Below are positions 1 through 5,989 of a DNA stretch of 11,193 nt, one piece after another. The stretch is from positions 1-11,193 of the forward strand of contig JANQME010000191.1 in NCBI GenBank assembly GCA_028280205.1, written 5' to 3'. Position numbers and translations under genes: made by a program. The DNA comes from Longimicrobiales bacterium (GTDB lineage Bacteria; Gemmatimonadota; Gemmatimonadetes; Longimicrobiales; Gaopeijiaceae). Position 1 is the first letter of the stretch; every line of letters starts with the position of its first letter. The notes below the pieces were generated by a model. The model did no database searches. It was given only the letters and a program-made list of their open reading frames with translations, and was not told where the DNA came from.

Positions 1-1
1 T

Positions 2-436
2 CAGACGCTCCCGCTCCGGGTGCGCGCGCAGCAGGAGTCGGCCCGCGTCCTCGCCGGCCGGCTCCCGGGCCATCCCGCCGTCCAGGCGGTCCATTTCCCG
101 GGAGCCACCGGCGATCCGATCGAACACCGTCTGCTCGCCACCCAGCAGCGTGGGCCGGGCTCGGTCCTCTCCTTCCGCGTGAGCGGTGGGGCGGACGGGG
201 CTCGGCGGGTTGTGGAGTCGCTGAACCTCGTCACGCCGGCGGTGTCGCTGGGCTCCGTCGATACGCTCATCCAGCCGCCCGCGCTCCTGACCCACCGGTT
301 CGTGGACGCCGCGGCCCGCGAGGCCTCGGGTGTCCCGGACGACCTGCTCCGCCTCTCCGTGGGTCTCGAGGCGGTCGACGACCTGTGGGCGGACCTCGAG
401 CAGGCTCTCGCCGGACTGCTGCGGCACGCCGCCTGA
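2..436 (+). CDS. Cys/Met metabolism PLP-dependent enzyme (cystathionine gamma-synthase / gamma-lyase family), C-terminal part
   Basis: The gene is cut by the left edge; the open frame runs from base 2 to the TGA at 434-436 and shows about 144 residues. It is the C-terminal domain of the fold-type I, PLP-dependent family that includes cystathionine gamma-synthase, cystathionine lyases, methionine gamma-lyase and O-acetylhomoserine sulfhydrylase. Visible landmarks are the TLPLRV stretch at the very start, the GSVLSF strand (GxxxSF in the family), the SLGSVDTLIQPPALLTH segment, which matches the family's SLGGxESLxxxPxxxTH motif near the substrate carboxylate, and the terminal LRLSVGLEAVDDLWADLEQAL helix. 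The PLP lysine lies outside the window, so the exact reaction cannot be assigned. These enzymes are cytoplasmic and act in transsulfuration or sulfur amino-acid breakdown. The downstream gene converges on it with only 20 bases between the stop codons. Confidence 0.9.
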   Translation, partial: QTLPLRVRAQQESARVLAGRLPGHPAVQAVHFPGATGDPIEHRLLATQQRGPGSVLSFRVSGGADGARRVVESLNLVTPAVSLGSVDTLIQPPALLTHRFVDAAAREASGVPDDLLRLSVGLEAVDDLWADLEQALAGLLRHAA

Positions 437-456
437 CGGTCCGGACGGAGTGGCGC

Positions 457-1926
457 CTACGCCTCCAGCCCACCGCCCATCGGATCGAAGCCCTGGAAGC
501 CCTTGCCCTTGGGACTCTGATGCGGCGCTCGGGCGTATCCCGCGGTGCTCCGGCTGATGCGACGCTGAGCGACGAGGGCCTCGAGCACGAGCTCGCAGGC
601 GGCGGCCCGGTGCCCGTCGCCGGTGGCGGCCGGCGCGAGGCCGACGTCGCCCACGAGTTCGAGGAGGCCCGGCACGGTGCCGAACCCCCGCACGCACGCC
701 TCGGAGGAGGAGTCGTCCCCGACCTGGAGCGCGCCGCCCGTCTCGAAGTAGTCGACGATGTCGTCCACGTCGGCCCCCGCGGCCCGTACGTCGAACGTCT
801 GGGAGCAGCTCTGCTGAATCAGCTCCCTCGCGATGCGGTCGCCGCCGTGGAGCTCACCCTCGTACTCCAGCTCCATCTTTCCGGTAATCGCCGGGAGCGC
901 GGCGTAGACGTCGGCGATGCGCGGAACGGCCATGTCCTCGCCGTGACGGAGCGACCGACGCTCGGCGTTCGAGACGATGGTCTCCATGACGGTGATCGGC
1001 ATGCGCTGACTCACCCCGGAGCGCTGGTCGACGCGCTTGTCGTCCCGGGCCACGAAGGCGACCCGCTCGACGACCTCCTCGAGGAATTCGGGGATCTCGA
1101 CACACGTGTCCTCGCGCGCCGTCCACGCCTCCTGCCGGGTGATGTCCACCCCGATCTCGAGATCCTCGGGGTAGTGTGTGCGGATCTCCGCACCGATCCG
1201 GTCCTTGAGCGGCGTGATGATCTTCCCGCGCGCCGTGTAGTCCTCCGGGTTCGCGGTGAAGACGAGGAGGACGTCGAGGGCCAGGCGGATCGGGTACCCC
1301 TTCACCTGCACGTCCCCCTCCTGGAGGATGTTGAAGAGGCCCACCTGGATCTTGCCGGCCAGATCGGGGAGCTCGTTGATCGCGAAGACCCCGCGGTTGG
1401 CGCGGGGGAGCAGGCCGTAGTGGATCGTGAGCTCGTCGGCGAGGATGTGGCCGCCGCGCGCCGCCTTGATCGGATCCACATCTCCGATCATGTCCGCGAT
1501 CGTCACGTCGGGCGTTGCGAGCTTCTCGACGTAGCGGGCGTCCCGTTCGATCCAGTCGACCGGGGCGTCGTCTCCGTGTTCCTCCACGAGCTGACGCCCG
1601 TACTTGGAGAGCGGGTTCAGCGGGTCGTCGTTGACCTCGCTCCCCGCGAGGATCGGGACTTCGGGATCGAGGAAGGAGGCGAGTTGGCGCAGGATCCGAC
1701 TCTTCGCCTGACCGCGCAGTCCGAGGAGGATGAAGTCGTGACGCGCCAGGATCGCGTTCACGATCTGGGGCACAACCGTGTCCTCGTAGCCCTTCACGCC
1801 GGGGAAGAGGTCGTCCCCGGCCTTCAGCTTCACCACGAGGTTATGGCGCATCTCGTCCTTCACGGAGCGGTGCGCGTAACCGCTCTCCTTCAGCGCTCCG
1901 AGGGTGCTCGGGCGATCGTGGGTCAT
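457..1926 (-). CDS. MoxR-like AAA+ ATPase of the 'magnesium chelatase' type
   Basis: This is a 489-residue AAA+ ATPase related to ChlI/BchI and MoxR proteins, probably a cytoplasmic chaperone or remodelling ATPase rather than a true magnesium chelatase, since no bacteriochlorophyll gene is nearby. Walker A is GLRGQAKS at residues 69-76. The Walker B position reads GVFAINELPDL (179-189), so Asn184 stands where most family members have Asp. Sensor 1 is the TANPEDY segment (Asn226), and KDRIGAEIRTHYP (241-253) carries the probable arginine finger, Arg243. The C-terminal third is a helical lid followed by a Gly/Lys-rich tail. I chose the ATG at 1926 because the N-terminal segment up to SVKDEMRHNL resembles relatives as I remember them; Met26 (preceded by AAGGA) is an alternative start. 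Relatives usually sit beside a VWA-domain gene, but the genes on both sides here are unrelated and on the other strand. Confidence 0.88.
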   Translation of the reverse strand: MTHDRPSTLGALKESGYAHRSVKDEMRHNLVVKLKAGDDLFPGVKGYEDTVVPQIVNAILARHDFILLGLRGQAKSRILRQLASFLDPEVPILAGSEVNDDPLNPLSKYGRQLVEEHGDDAPVDWIERDARYVEKLATPDVTIADMIGDVDPIKAARGGHILADELTIHYGLLPRANRGVFAINELPDLAGKIQVGLFNILQEGDVQVKGYPIRLALDVLLVFTANPEDYTARGKIITPLKDRIGAEIRTHYPEDLEIGVDITRQEAWTAREDTCVEIPEFLEEVVERVAFVARDDKRVDQRSGVSQRMPITVMETIVSNAERRSLRHGEDMAVPRIADVYAALPAITGKMELEYEGELHGGDRIARELIQQSCSQTFDVRAAGADVDDIVDYFETGGALQVGDDSSSEACVRGFGTVPGLLELVGDVGLAPAATGDGHRAAACELVLEALVAQRRISRSTAGYARAPHQSPKGKGFQGFDPMGGGLEA

Positions 1927-2014
1927 GGGGCCGTTCGGAAGCAGAACCGCGCCGGGAGCCCGAGGGTACAGGCGCCGGAGCGTCTTGGCGATCTTCGGAG
2001 GACGCTTCGATACA

Positions 2015-2030
2015 CGCGTCTTCCGACGCG
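2015..2030. repeat. Small perfect inverted repeat (6-bp arms, 4-base loop) upstream of ETF-QO
   Basis: CGCGTC at 2015-2020 and GACGCG at 2025-2030 form a perfect inverted repeat around the loop TTCC. It lies in the 135-base divergent gap, 31 bases before the ETF-QO start codon. It could be a 5'-leader hairpin or an operator half-site pair. In DNA this rich in G and C, arms of this length also arise by chance. The same gap holds a weak promoter-like pair on the plus strand, TTGGCG at 1985-1990 with an AT-richer GATACA around 2009-2014, which I would not call a promoter on its own. Confidence 0.3.
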
Positions 2031-2052
2031 GATCCCCGCCCGAATCTTCCAC

Positions 2053-2064
2053 GGAGTCAGCATG
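2053..2064 (+). promoter_or_regulatory. Ribosome binding site deciding the ETF-QO start
   Basis: GGAG at 2053-2056 lies five bases before the ATG at 2062. This supports starting ETF-QO here rather than anywhere in the long open stretch upstream in the same frame, which runs back to base 385 antisense to the ATPase gene. Confidence 0.6.
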
Positions 2065-3747
2065 TCCGAGGGCACGAGCCTCCTGCGCGGCACCGTCCGT
2101 TCCCTCGACGACCAGCCGCCCCTCCCGAGTGACCGCCTCATCGTCGCGGAGCATCCCGACGAGGAGTCGATCCCCATGGACGTCGTCTTCGTGGGTGGCG
2201 GCCCGGGCGCCCTGGCGGGCGCCATCGAGCTCGCGAAGCTGGTCGAGCGCGACAACGAGGACGGAGGCGGGATCGGGGAGGTCGAGATCGCCGTGCTCGA
2301 GAAGGCCGGCCAGCTCGGTGAGCACAGCCTCTCCGGGGCCGTCGTGAACCCGAGCGCGTTCCGCGAGCTCTTCCCGGATGTCCCGATGGACGAGCTTCCG
2401 CTGCGCCGGCCCGTCGGGAAGGAGGCCGTCTACGTCCTCACGGAGTCGAAGTCGTTCCGCATCCCGACACCGCCCACCATGAAGAACCACGGCAACTGGA
2501 TCGGCTCCATCTGCGAGATGGTCCGCTGGCTCGGCGAGCGGGCCGAGGGTATGGGCGTGAACGTCTTCCCCGGCTTCCCGGTCGACTCGCTCCTGGTGGA
2601 GGACGACGGTGTGATCGGCGTGCGCACCACCCCGTCCGGCCTGGGGCGCGACGGTGAGCCGGCGAGCTCCGATGCGATGCCCGCGGTCGACCTGACGGCG
2701 CGCGTCACGGTCCTCGCCGAGGGCTCGCGCGGGCCGCTCGCCCAGGCGTGGTACGACTGGCAGGGGGTCACGAGCGAGAACCCGCAGATCTACGCGCTGG
2801 GCGTGAAGGAGCTGTGGGAGGTGAAGAGGCCGCTCGACCGGATCGTCCACACGATGGCGTGGCCGCTCCCGAGCGACGCCTTCGGCGGATCGTTCATGTA
2901 TCCGATGGCGGACGACCTGGTCGCACTCGGGCTCGTGGTGGGCCTCGACTACCGCAATGCCCGCTTCGACGTTCACGAGGCGCTGCAGCGCATGAAGCTC
3001 CACCCGCTCTTCCGCGACGTGCTCGACGGCGGTGAGATGGTCGAGTGGGGCGCGAAGACGATTCCGGAGGGCGGGTACTACTCGGTCGCGAAGAGGCGCC
3101 ACGGCCGCGGAGCGGTCGTCATCGGTGATTCGGCCGGCTACGTCGAGGTCTCCTCGCTCAAGGGGATTCACTACGCGATGCACTCGGGGATCCTGGCTGC
3201 CCGGCAGATCTTCGAGGCGCTCAAGCGGGACGACACGTCCGGAGCGGCGCTGGCCGGCTACACGAAGGCCGTGGACGAGAGCGTCATCATGAAGGACCTG
3301 AAGCGGAACCGGAACATGCGGCTCGCCTTCAAGGGCGGCTTCGTGCGCGGCGGCGTGAAGGCCGGGCTCATGACGTTGACCGGCGGGGCCTTCCCGGGCG
3401 GCAGGATCTCGGTCGAGGAGGACGCCGCCGACCCGAAGCGGCTCGATCCCGAGCCCTTCGAGGTCGTGCCGGACGGGAAGCTCACCTTCTCGAAAGTGGA
3501 CGCGGTCTACAAGTCGGGGAATCAGACGCGCGACGACATCCCGTCGCACCTCATCGTGGGCGAGGACGTGAGTCCGGAGGCGGCCGAGATGTACGTCCAC
3601 CTCTGCCCGGCGGGCGTCTACGAGCGGGACGGCGACGCGCTCGTCGTGAACGCGCCGAACTGCGTGGTCTGCAAGGCGACCGACGTGCTCGGTCCGCGCT
3701 GGACCCCCCGCGAGGGCGGGAGCGGGCCGGCGTACCGCCAGATGTGA
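2062..3747 (+). CDS. Electron-transfer flavoprotein-quinone oxidoreductase, with three of the four expected cluster cysteines
   Basis: The 561-residue protein matches ETF-quinone oxidoreductase (ETFDH family) over its full length. This inner-membrane-associated flavoprotein takes electrons from reduced ETF, as made by acyl-CoA dehydrogenases, and passes them to the quinone pool. The N-terminal FAD-binding motif is VFVGGGPGALAGA (42-54); most homologues have GPAGL where this one has GPGAL. GEHSLSGAVVNPSAF (86-100) and the second FAD contact, VVIGDSAGY with SSLKGIHYAMHSGILAA (352-380), follow. The C-terminal ferredoxin-like part has CPAGVY (Cys515), then NCVVCKATD (Cys534, Cys537) and ends TPREGGSGPAYRQM. 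The fourth [4Fe-4S] cysteine, expected at position 540, is Thr (codon ACC, 3679-3681). No ETF alpha or beta gene is in the window. A GGAG five bases before the ATG supports the start. Confidence 0.93.
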   Translation: MSEGTSLLRGTVRSLDDQPPLPSDRLIVAEHPDEESIPMDVVFVGGGPGALAGAIELAKLVERDNEDGGGIGEVEIAVLEKAGQLGEHSLSGAVVNPSAFRELFPDVPMDELPLRRPVGKEAVYVLTESKSFRIPTPPTMKNHGNWIGSICEMVRWLGERAEGMGVNVFPGFPVDSLLVEDDGVIGVRTTPSGLGRDGEPASSDAMPAVDLTARVTVLAEGSRGPLAQAWYDWQGVTSENPQIYALGVKELWEVKRPLDRIVHTMAWPLPSDAFGGSFMYPMADDLVALGLVVGLDYRNARFDVHEALQRMKLHPLFRDVLDGGEMVEWGAKTIPEGGYYSVAKRRHGRGAVVIGDSAGYVEVSSLKGIHYAMHSGILAARQIFEALKRDDTSGAALAGYTKAVDESVIMKDLKRNRNMRLAFKGGFVRGGVKAGLMTLTGGAFPGGRISVEEDAADPKRLDPEPFEVVPDGKLTFSKVDAVYKSGNQTRDDIPSHLIVGEDVSPEAAEMYVHLCPAGVYERDGDALVVNAPNCVVCKATDVLGPRWTPREGGSGPAYRQM

Positions 3748-3780
3748 CCCCGGCGAGGCCGGGCGCGTGTACGCCGGGCC
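3748..3780. terminator. GC-rich hairpin between convergent genes, possible bidirectional terminator
   Basis: The 33 bases between two convergent stop codons contain CCCGGC (3749-3754), a GAG loop and GCCGGG (3758-3763), a perfect 6-bp stem starting one base after the ETF-QO stop. A second, weaker GGCG/CGCC stem lies at 3762-3775. No T tract follows on either strand, so intrinsic termination is only suggested by position and GC-rich pairing. Confidence 0.35.
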
Positions 3781-4374
3781 TCAGCGCGCCCCGTCCAGCT
3801 CGAGCACCGAACCGCCCGGCATCTCGAGTCGGCCGCCGAGCTGGAGCATGACGGGCCGCGTGTCCATGTAGTCCGCCGCCCGGACGATGAGGCCGTTCTC
3901 CAGCTCGATGATCGTGACCCCGTTGGAGACGACCTCCGCGCCCGTGGCGACGGGCACCTCGGTCCCGATCGGTCGGGCCTGAACGGCCGAGAACGTCCAC
4001 TCGGCCACGGCGCCGGTTCCGGTGACGTGCACGGCGCCGATGTTGAACCACACGTCGTCGGCCCAGGCGTGCAGCGCCTGCATGTATCCGACGATCTCCG
4101 GGAGGCCCTGGTAGGTGTGTTGGTTGGGGAAGTCGTCGTAGACCGCGTCCGTCCGGAAGAGCTCTTCGAAGGCGCTCTGGTCCGCGCTCTGCCAGGCTAC
4201 CATGAGGGTGCGGATCGCGAGCTCCGCCTCGCGTGCGGCCTCGTCGGAGCCGGCGCCCGGCCCGGTACAGCCGGCCGCGAGAACCGTGGCCGCGACGAGC
4301 GCCCTCACGATCCGGAGGGGTCGGGCCACCGGGATCGACTCGGATCGGGGCGAGGGGCCGGGCACTTCGATCAT
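3781..4374 (-). CDS. SnoaL-like (NTF2 fold) putative lipoprotein
   Basis: The protein has 197 residues. The N-terminus has basic residues and then a hydrophobic stretch, RIVRALVAATVLAAGC, ending at Cys36, which fits a lipoprotein signal with a slightly unusual lipobox (Ala at -3). An acidic Gly/Ser linker precedes a SnoaL/NTF2-like domain at about residues 45-185. The marker segment is AFEELFRTDAVYDDFPNQHTYQGLPEIVGYMQALH, the usual helix-then-strand opening of ketosteroid-isomerase-like proteins. The rest is alternating strands, including VAEWTFSAVQA and VTIIELENGLIVRAADYMD. No ligand or reaction can be inferred. The annotated ATG at 4374 gives a long polar n-region; the in-frame GTG at 4329 (Val16) would give a more typical lipoprotein signal, and neither has a clear Shine-Dalgarno. 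The gene is divergent from the DUF1800 gene with 86 bases between starts, so shared regulation is possible but not shown. Confidence 0.82.
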   Translation of the reverse strand: MIEVPGPSPRSESIPVARPLRIVRALVAATVLAAGCTGPGAGSDEAAREAELAIRTLMVAWQSADQSAFEELFRTDAVYDDFPNQHTYQGLPEIVGYMQALHAWADDVWFNIGAVHVTGTGAVAEWTFSAVQARPIGTEVPVATGAEVVSNGVTIIELENGLIVRAADYMDTRPVMLQLGGRLEMPGGSVLELDGAR

Positions 4375-4447
4375 GACCGACGCTGGGACGGAGACGGGGG
4401 GCGCGCAACTTAACGTCGCCCGGCCGCGCCGCCTCTCATCGGAAGAC

Positions 4448-4463
4448 GAGGGGGTTTGCGATG
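4448..4463 (+). promoter_or_regulatory. Ribosome binding site of the DUF1800 gene
   Basis: GAGGGGG at 4448-4454 is a purine-rich Shine-Dalgarno-like run six bases before the ATG at 4461. It fixes the start of the first gene of the DUF1800-DUF1501 operon. The rest of the 86-base divergent gap shows only one AT-richer patch (AACTTAACG at about 4408-4416) and no promoter I can defend. Confidence 0.6.
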
Positions 4464-5963
4464 AACGAACAGCTCAGAGCGCTCAACCGCTTCGGACTCG
4501 GCGCGCGCGTCGGAGAGTGCGAGCGGATCGGGGAGCCGAGGGCGTGGCTGCGTGATCAGCTCGAGGCGGTCGCCGACGCGGGCTCGGCTCCGGACCCCGA
4601 CGAACCGGTCTCACTCGAGGAGGCGCTCGAGGCGCTCGGGCGATTGAGGCGGGCGGCCCGGAGCGGAGATCGAGACGAGACCGCCGAGGCGCGGCGTGCG
4701 CTGCGGGACATCGCGCTGGCGGAGACCACCGTCGGCCTGAGCGCGCGTCTCGAGAGCCGGACGCCCTTCGTCGAGCGACTCGTCGCCTTCTGGTCCAATC
4801 ACCTCTGCGTCTCCGCCGCGAAGCCGCAGGTGCTCCCGCTCGCTGGGCACTACGAGCGGACGGTGATCCGGCCGCACGTGCTCGGTAGGTTCGAGGAGAT
4901 GGTGCTCGCTTCCGCGAGGCATCCCGCGATGCTCCTCTACCTGGACAACGCGCAGTCCGTCGGTCCGCGCTCGTGGGCCGGGACCCGAACCGCCCGCTCG
5001 GGCAACGCCCGCGGGCTGAACGAGAACTACGCGCGCGAGCTCCTCGAGCTGCACACGCTGGGCGTGGACGCCGGCTACGGGCAGGCCGACGTGGAAGCGC
5101 TGGCGCGGATCCTCACCGGCTGGGGCGTGGACATGCCCGGCCAGCCGGGTGGGCGAGACTCGTCGGGCGGTGCCGGCGGGCGTGGGGGTCGGCGCGGCGC
5201 CACGGGGGAACGTGGGGGTCGACGCGGCGGCGGATCCGCACGGCTCGATGCGGTGACCGACCCCGCCGCGCCCGGCTTCGTCTTCCGTCCGGCGCTCCAC
5301 GAGCCGGGCTCGAAGACGGTCCTGGACGTCCTCTACCGGGAGTCCGGCGTCGAGGAGGGCGAGGCGGCGATCCGCGATCTGTGTGCACATCCGTCGACGG
5401 CGTTCTTCCTCGCCGAGAAGCTGGTTCGTCACTTCGTGTCCGACGCCCCTCCGCCCGATGCGATCGAGGAGATCGCGGGCGTCTTCCGCTCGACCCGGGG
5501 CGATCTGCTGCGCGTCTCCCGGGCACTCGTGGATCTCGAGTCGGCGTGGGCTCCGGACGCGGACAAATTCCGAACGCCGCAGGAGTGGCTGATCTCGAGC
5601 CTGCGGGCCCTCGAGGTGAGCGAGACGCCCGACGCGGGCGTGGCGGTCCTGCGTCAACTCCGACACACGCCGTGGGCGCCGCCCTCGCCCAAGGGCTACC
5701 CGGACGTCGCCTCTGCCTGGAGCGACCCGGACTCGCTCATGAACCGGGCGGAGCTCGCCCGCACCCTGACGCGCGGGGAAGGACCGGGGCGCCGGCTCGC
5801 TCCGGGCGCGGACTCACCGATGCTCGACGCACCGGAGCTGCTCCTCGACGTCGTGGACGTCACGGCGGACGATCCGCTCCGGGCACTCCTGGCGGACCGC
5901 TCGATCGATGCCGAGGAACGGCTCGCGCTCGGCCTCGCCGGCCCGGCGTTCCAGTGGCGCTGA
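4461..5963 (+). CDS. DUF1800 family protein with a Gly/Arg-rich insert
   Basis: The protein has 500 residues. DUF1800 members have no settled biochemical function, but they are very often encoded next to a DUF1501 protein, as here. The start LRALNRFGLGAR (5-16) is the family's N-terminal signature. The central hallmark GLNENYARELLELHTLGVDAGYGQADVEALARILTGWG spans 185-222. FVFRPALHEPGSKTVLD (273-289), AEKLVRHFVSD (318-328) and GYPDVASAWSDPDSLMNRAELA (412-433) are further conserved blocks. No signal peptide or membrane segment is visible. Residues about 229-262 are a low-complexity Gly/Arg/Ser insert inside the domain, partly made of a 10-residue tandem repeat. A GAGGGGG run six bases upstream supports the ATG. 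The DUF1501 gene follows after 23 bases, so the two are very probably cotranscribed. Confidence 0.9.
   Translation: MNEQLRALNRFGLGARVGECERIGEPRAWLRDQLEAVADAGSAPDPDEPVSLEEALEALGRLRRAARSGDRDETAEARRALRDIALAETTVGLSARLESRTPFVERLVAFWSNHLCVSAAKPQVLPLAGHYERTVIRPHVLGRFEEMVLASARHPAMLLYLDNAQSVGPRSWAGTRTARSGNARGLNENYARELLELHTLGVDAGYGQADVEALARILTGWGVDMPGQPGGRDSSGGAGGRGGRRGATGERGGRRGGGSARLDAVTDPAAPGFVFRPALHEPGSKTVLDVLYRESGVEEGEAAIRDLCAHPSTAFFLAEKLVRHFVSDAPPPDAIEEIAGVFRSTRGDLLRVSRALVDLESAWAPDADKFRTPQEWLISSLRALEVSETPDAGVAVLRQLRHTPWAPPSPKGYPDVASAWSDPDSLMNRAELARTLTRGEGPGRRLAPGADSPMLDAPELLLDVVDVTADDPLRALLADRSIDAEERLALGLAGPAFQWR
5181..5230 (+). repeat. In-frame 30-base imperfect tandem duplication inside the DUF1800 gene
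   Basis: The 20 bases at 5181-5200 recur at 5211-5230, 30 bases downstream, with mismatches only at positions 11 and 20 of the unit. The period equals ten codons, and both copies begin in register, encoding RGGRRG at residues 241-246 and again at 251-256. The repeat therefore lengthens a Gly/Arg-rich linker without breaking the frame. Replication slippage in GC-rich DNA is the simplest origin. Confidence 0.85.
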
Positions 5964-5974
5964 CTCCGGAATCG

Positions 5975-5989
5975 AAGGAGAACATCATG
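5975..5989 (+). promoter_or_regulatory. Ribosome binding site of the DUF1501 gene
   Basis: AAGGAG at 5975-5980 is a strong Shine-Dalgarno six bases before the ATG at 5987. It settles the start of the DUF1501 protein at the residue before its twin-arginine motif. The frame is open far upstream inside the DUF1800 gene, but those upstream codons are not used. Confidence 0.85.

Noticed and set aside
385..2061. Plus-strand frame open for about 1.7 kb upstream of and in frame with ETF-QO, suggesting a giant fusion protein.
   Set aside because: It is the antisense of the MoxR-like ATPase, whose motifs are clear on the minus strand. The translated product has no family resemblance, and high GC content keeps antisense frames open.
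1927..3600. Minus-strand frame continuing upstream of the ATPase through the whole ETF-QO gene.
   Set aside because: It is the antisense shadow of ETF-QO, which is well supported on the plus strand. The product is His/Arg-rich low-complexity sequence without motifs.
4973..5986. In-frame upstream extension of the DUF1501 gene through the DUF1800 gene.
   Set aside because: The Shine-Dalgarno at 5975-5980 and the twin-arginine motif right after the ATG at 5987 fix the start. The upstream product is an Arg/Pro-rich shadow of DUF1800.
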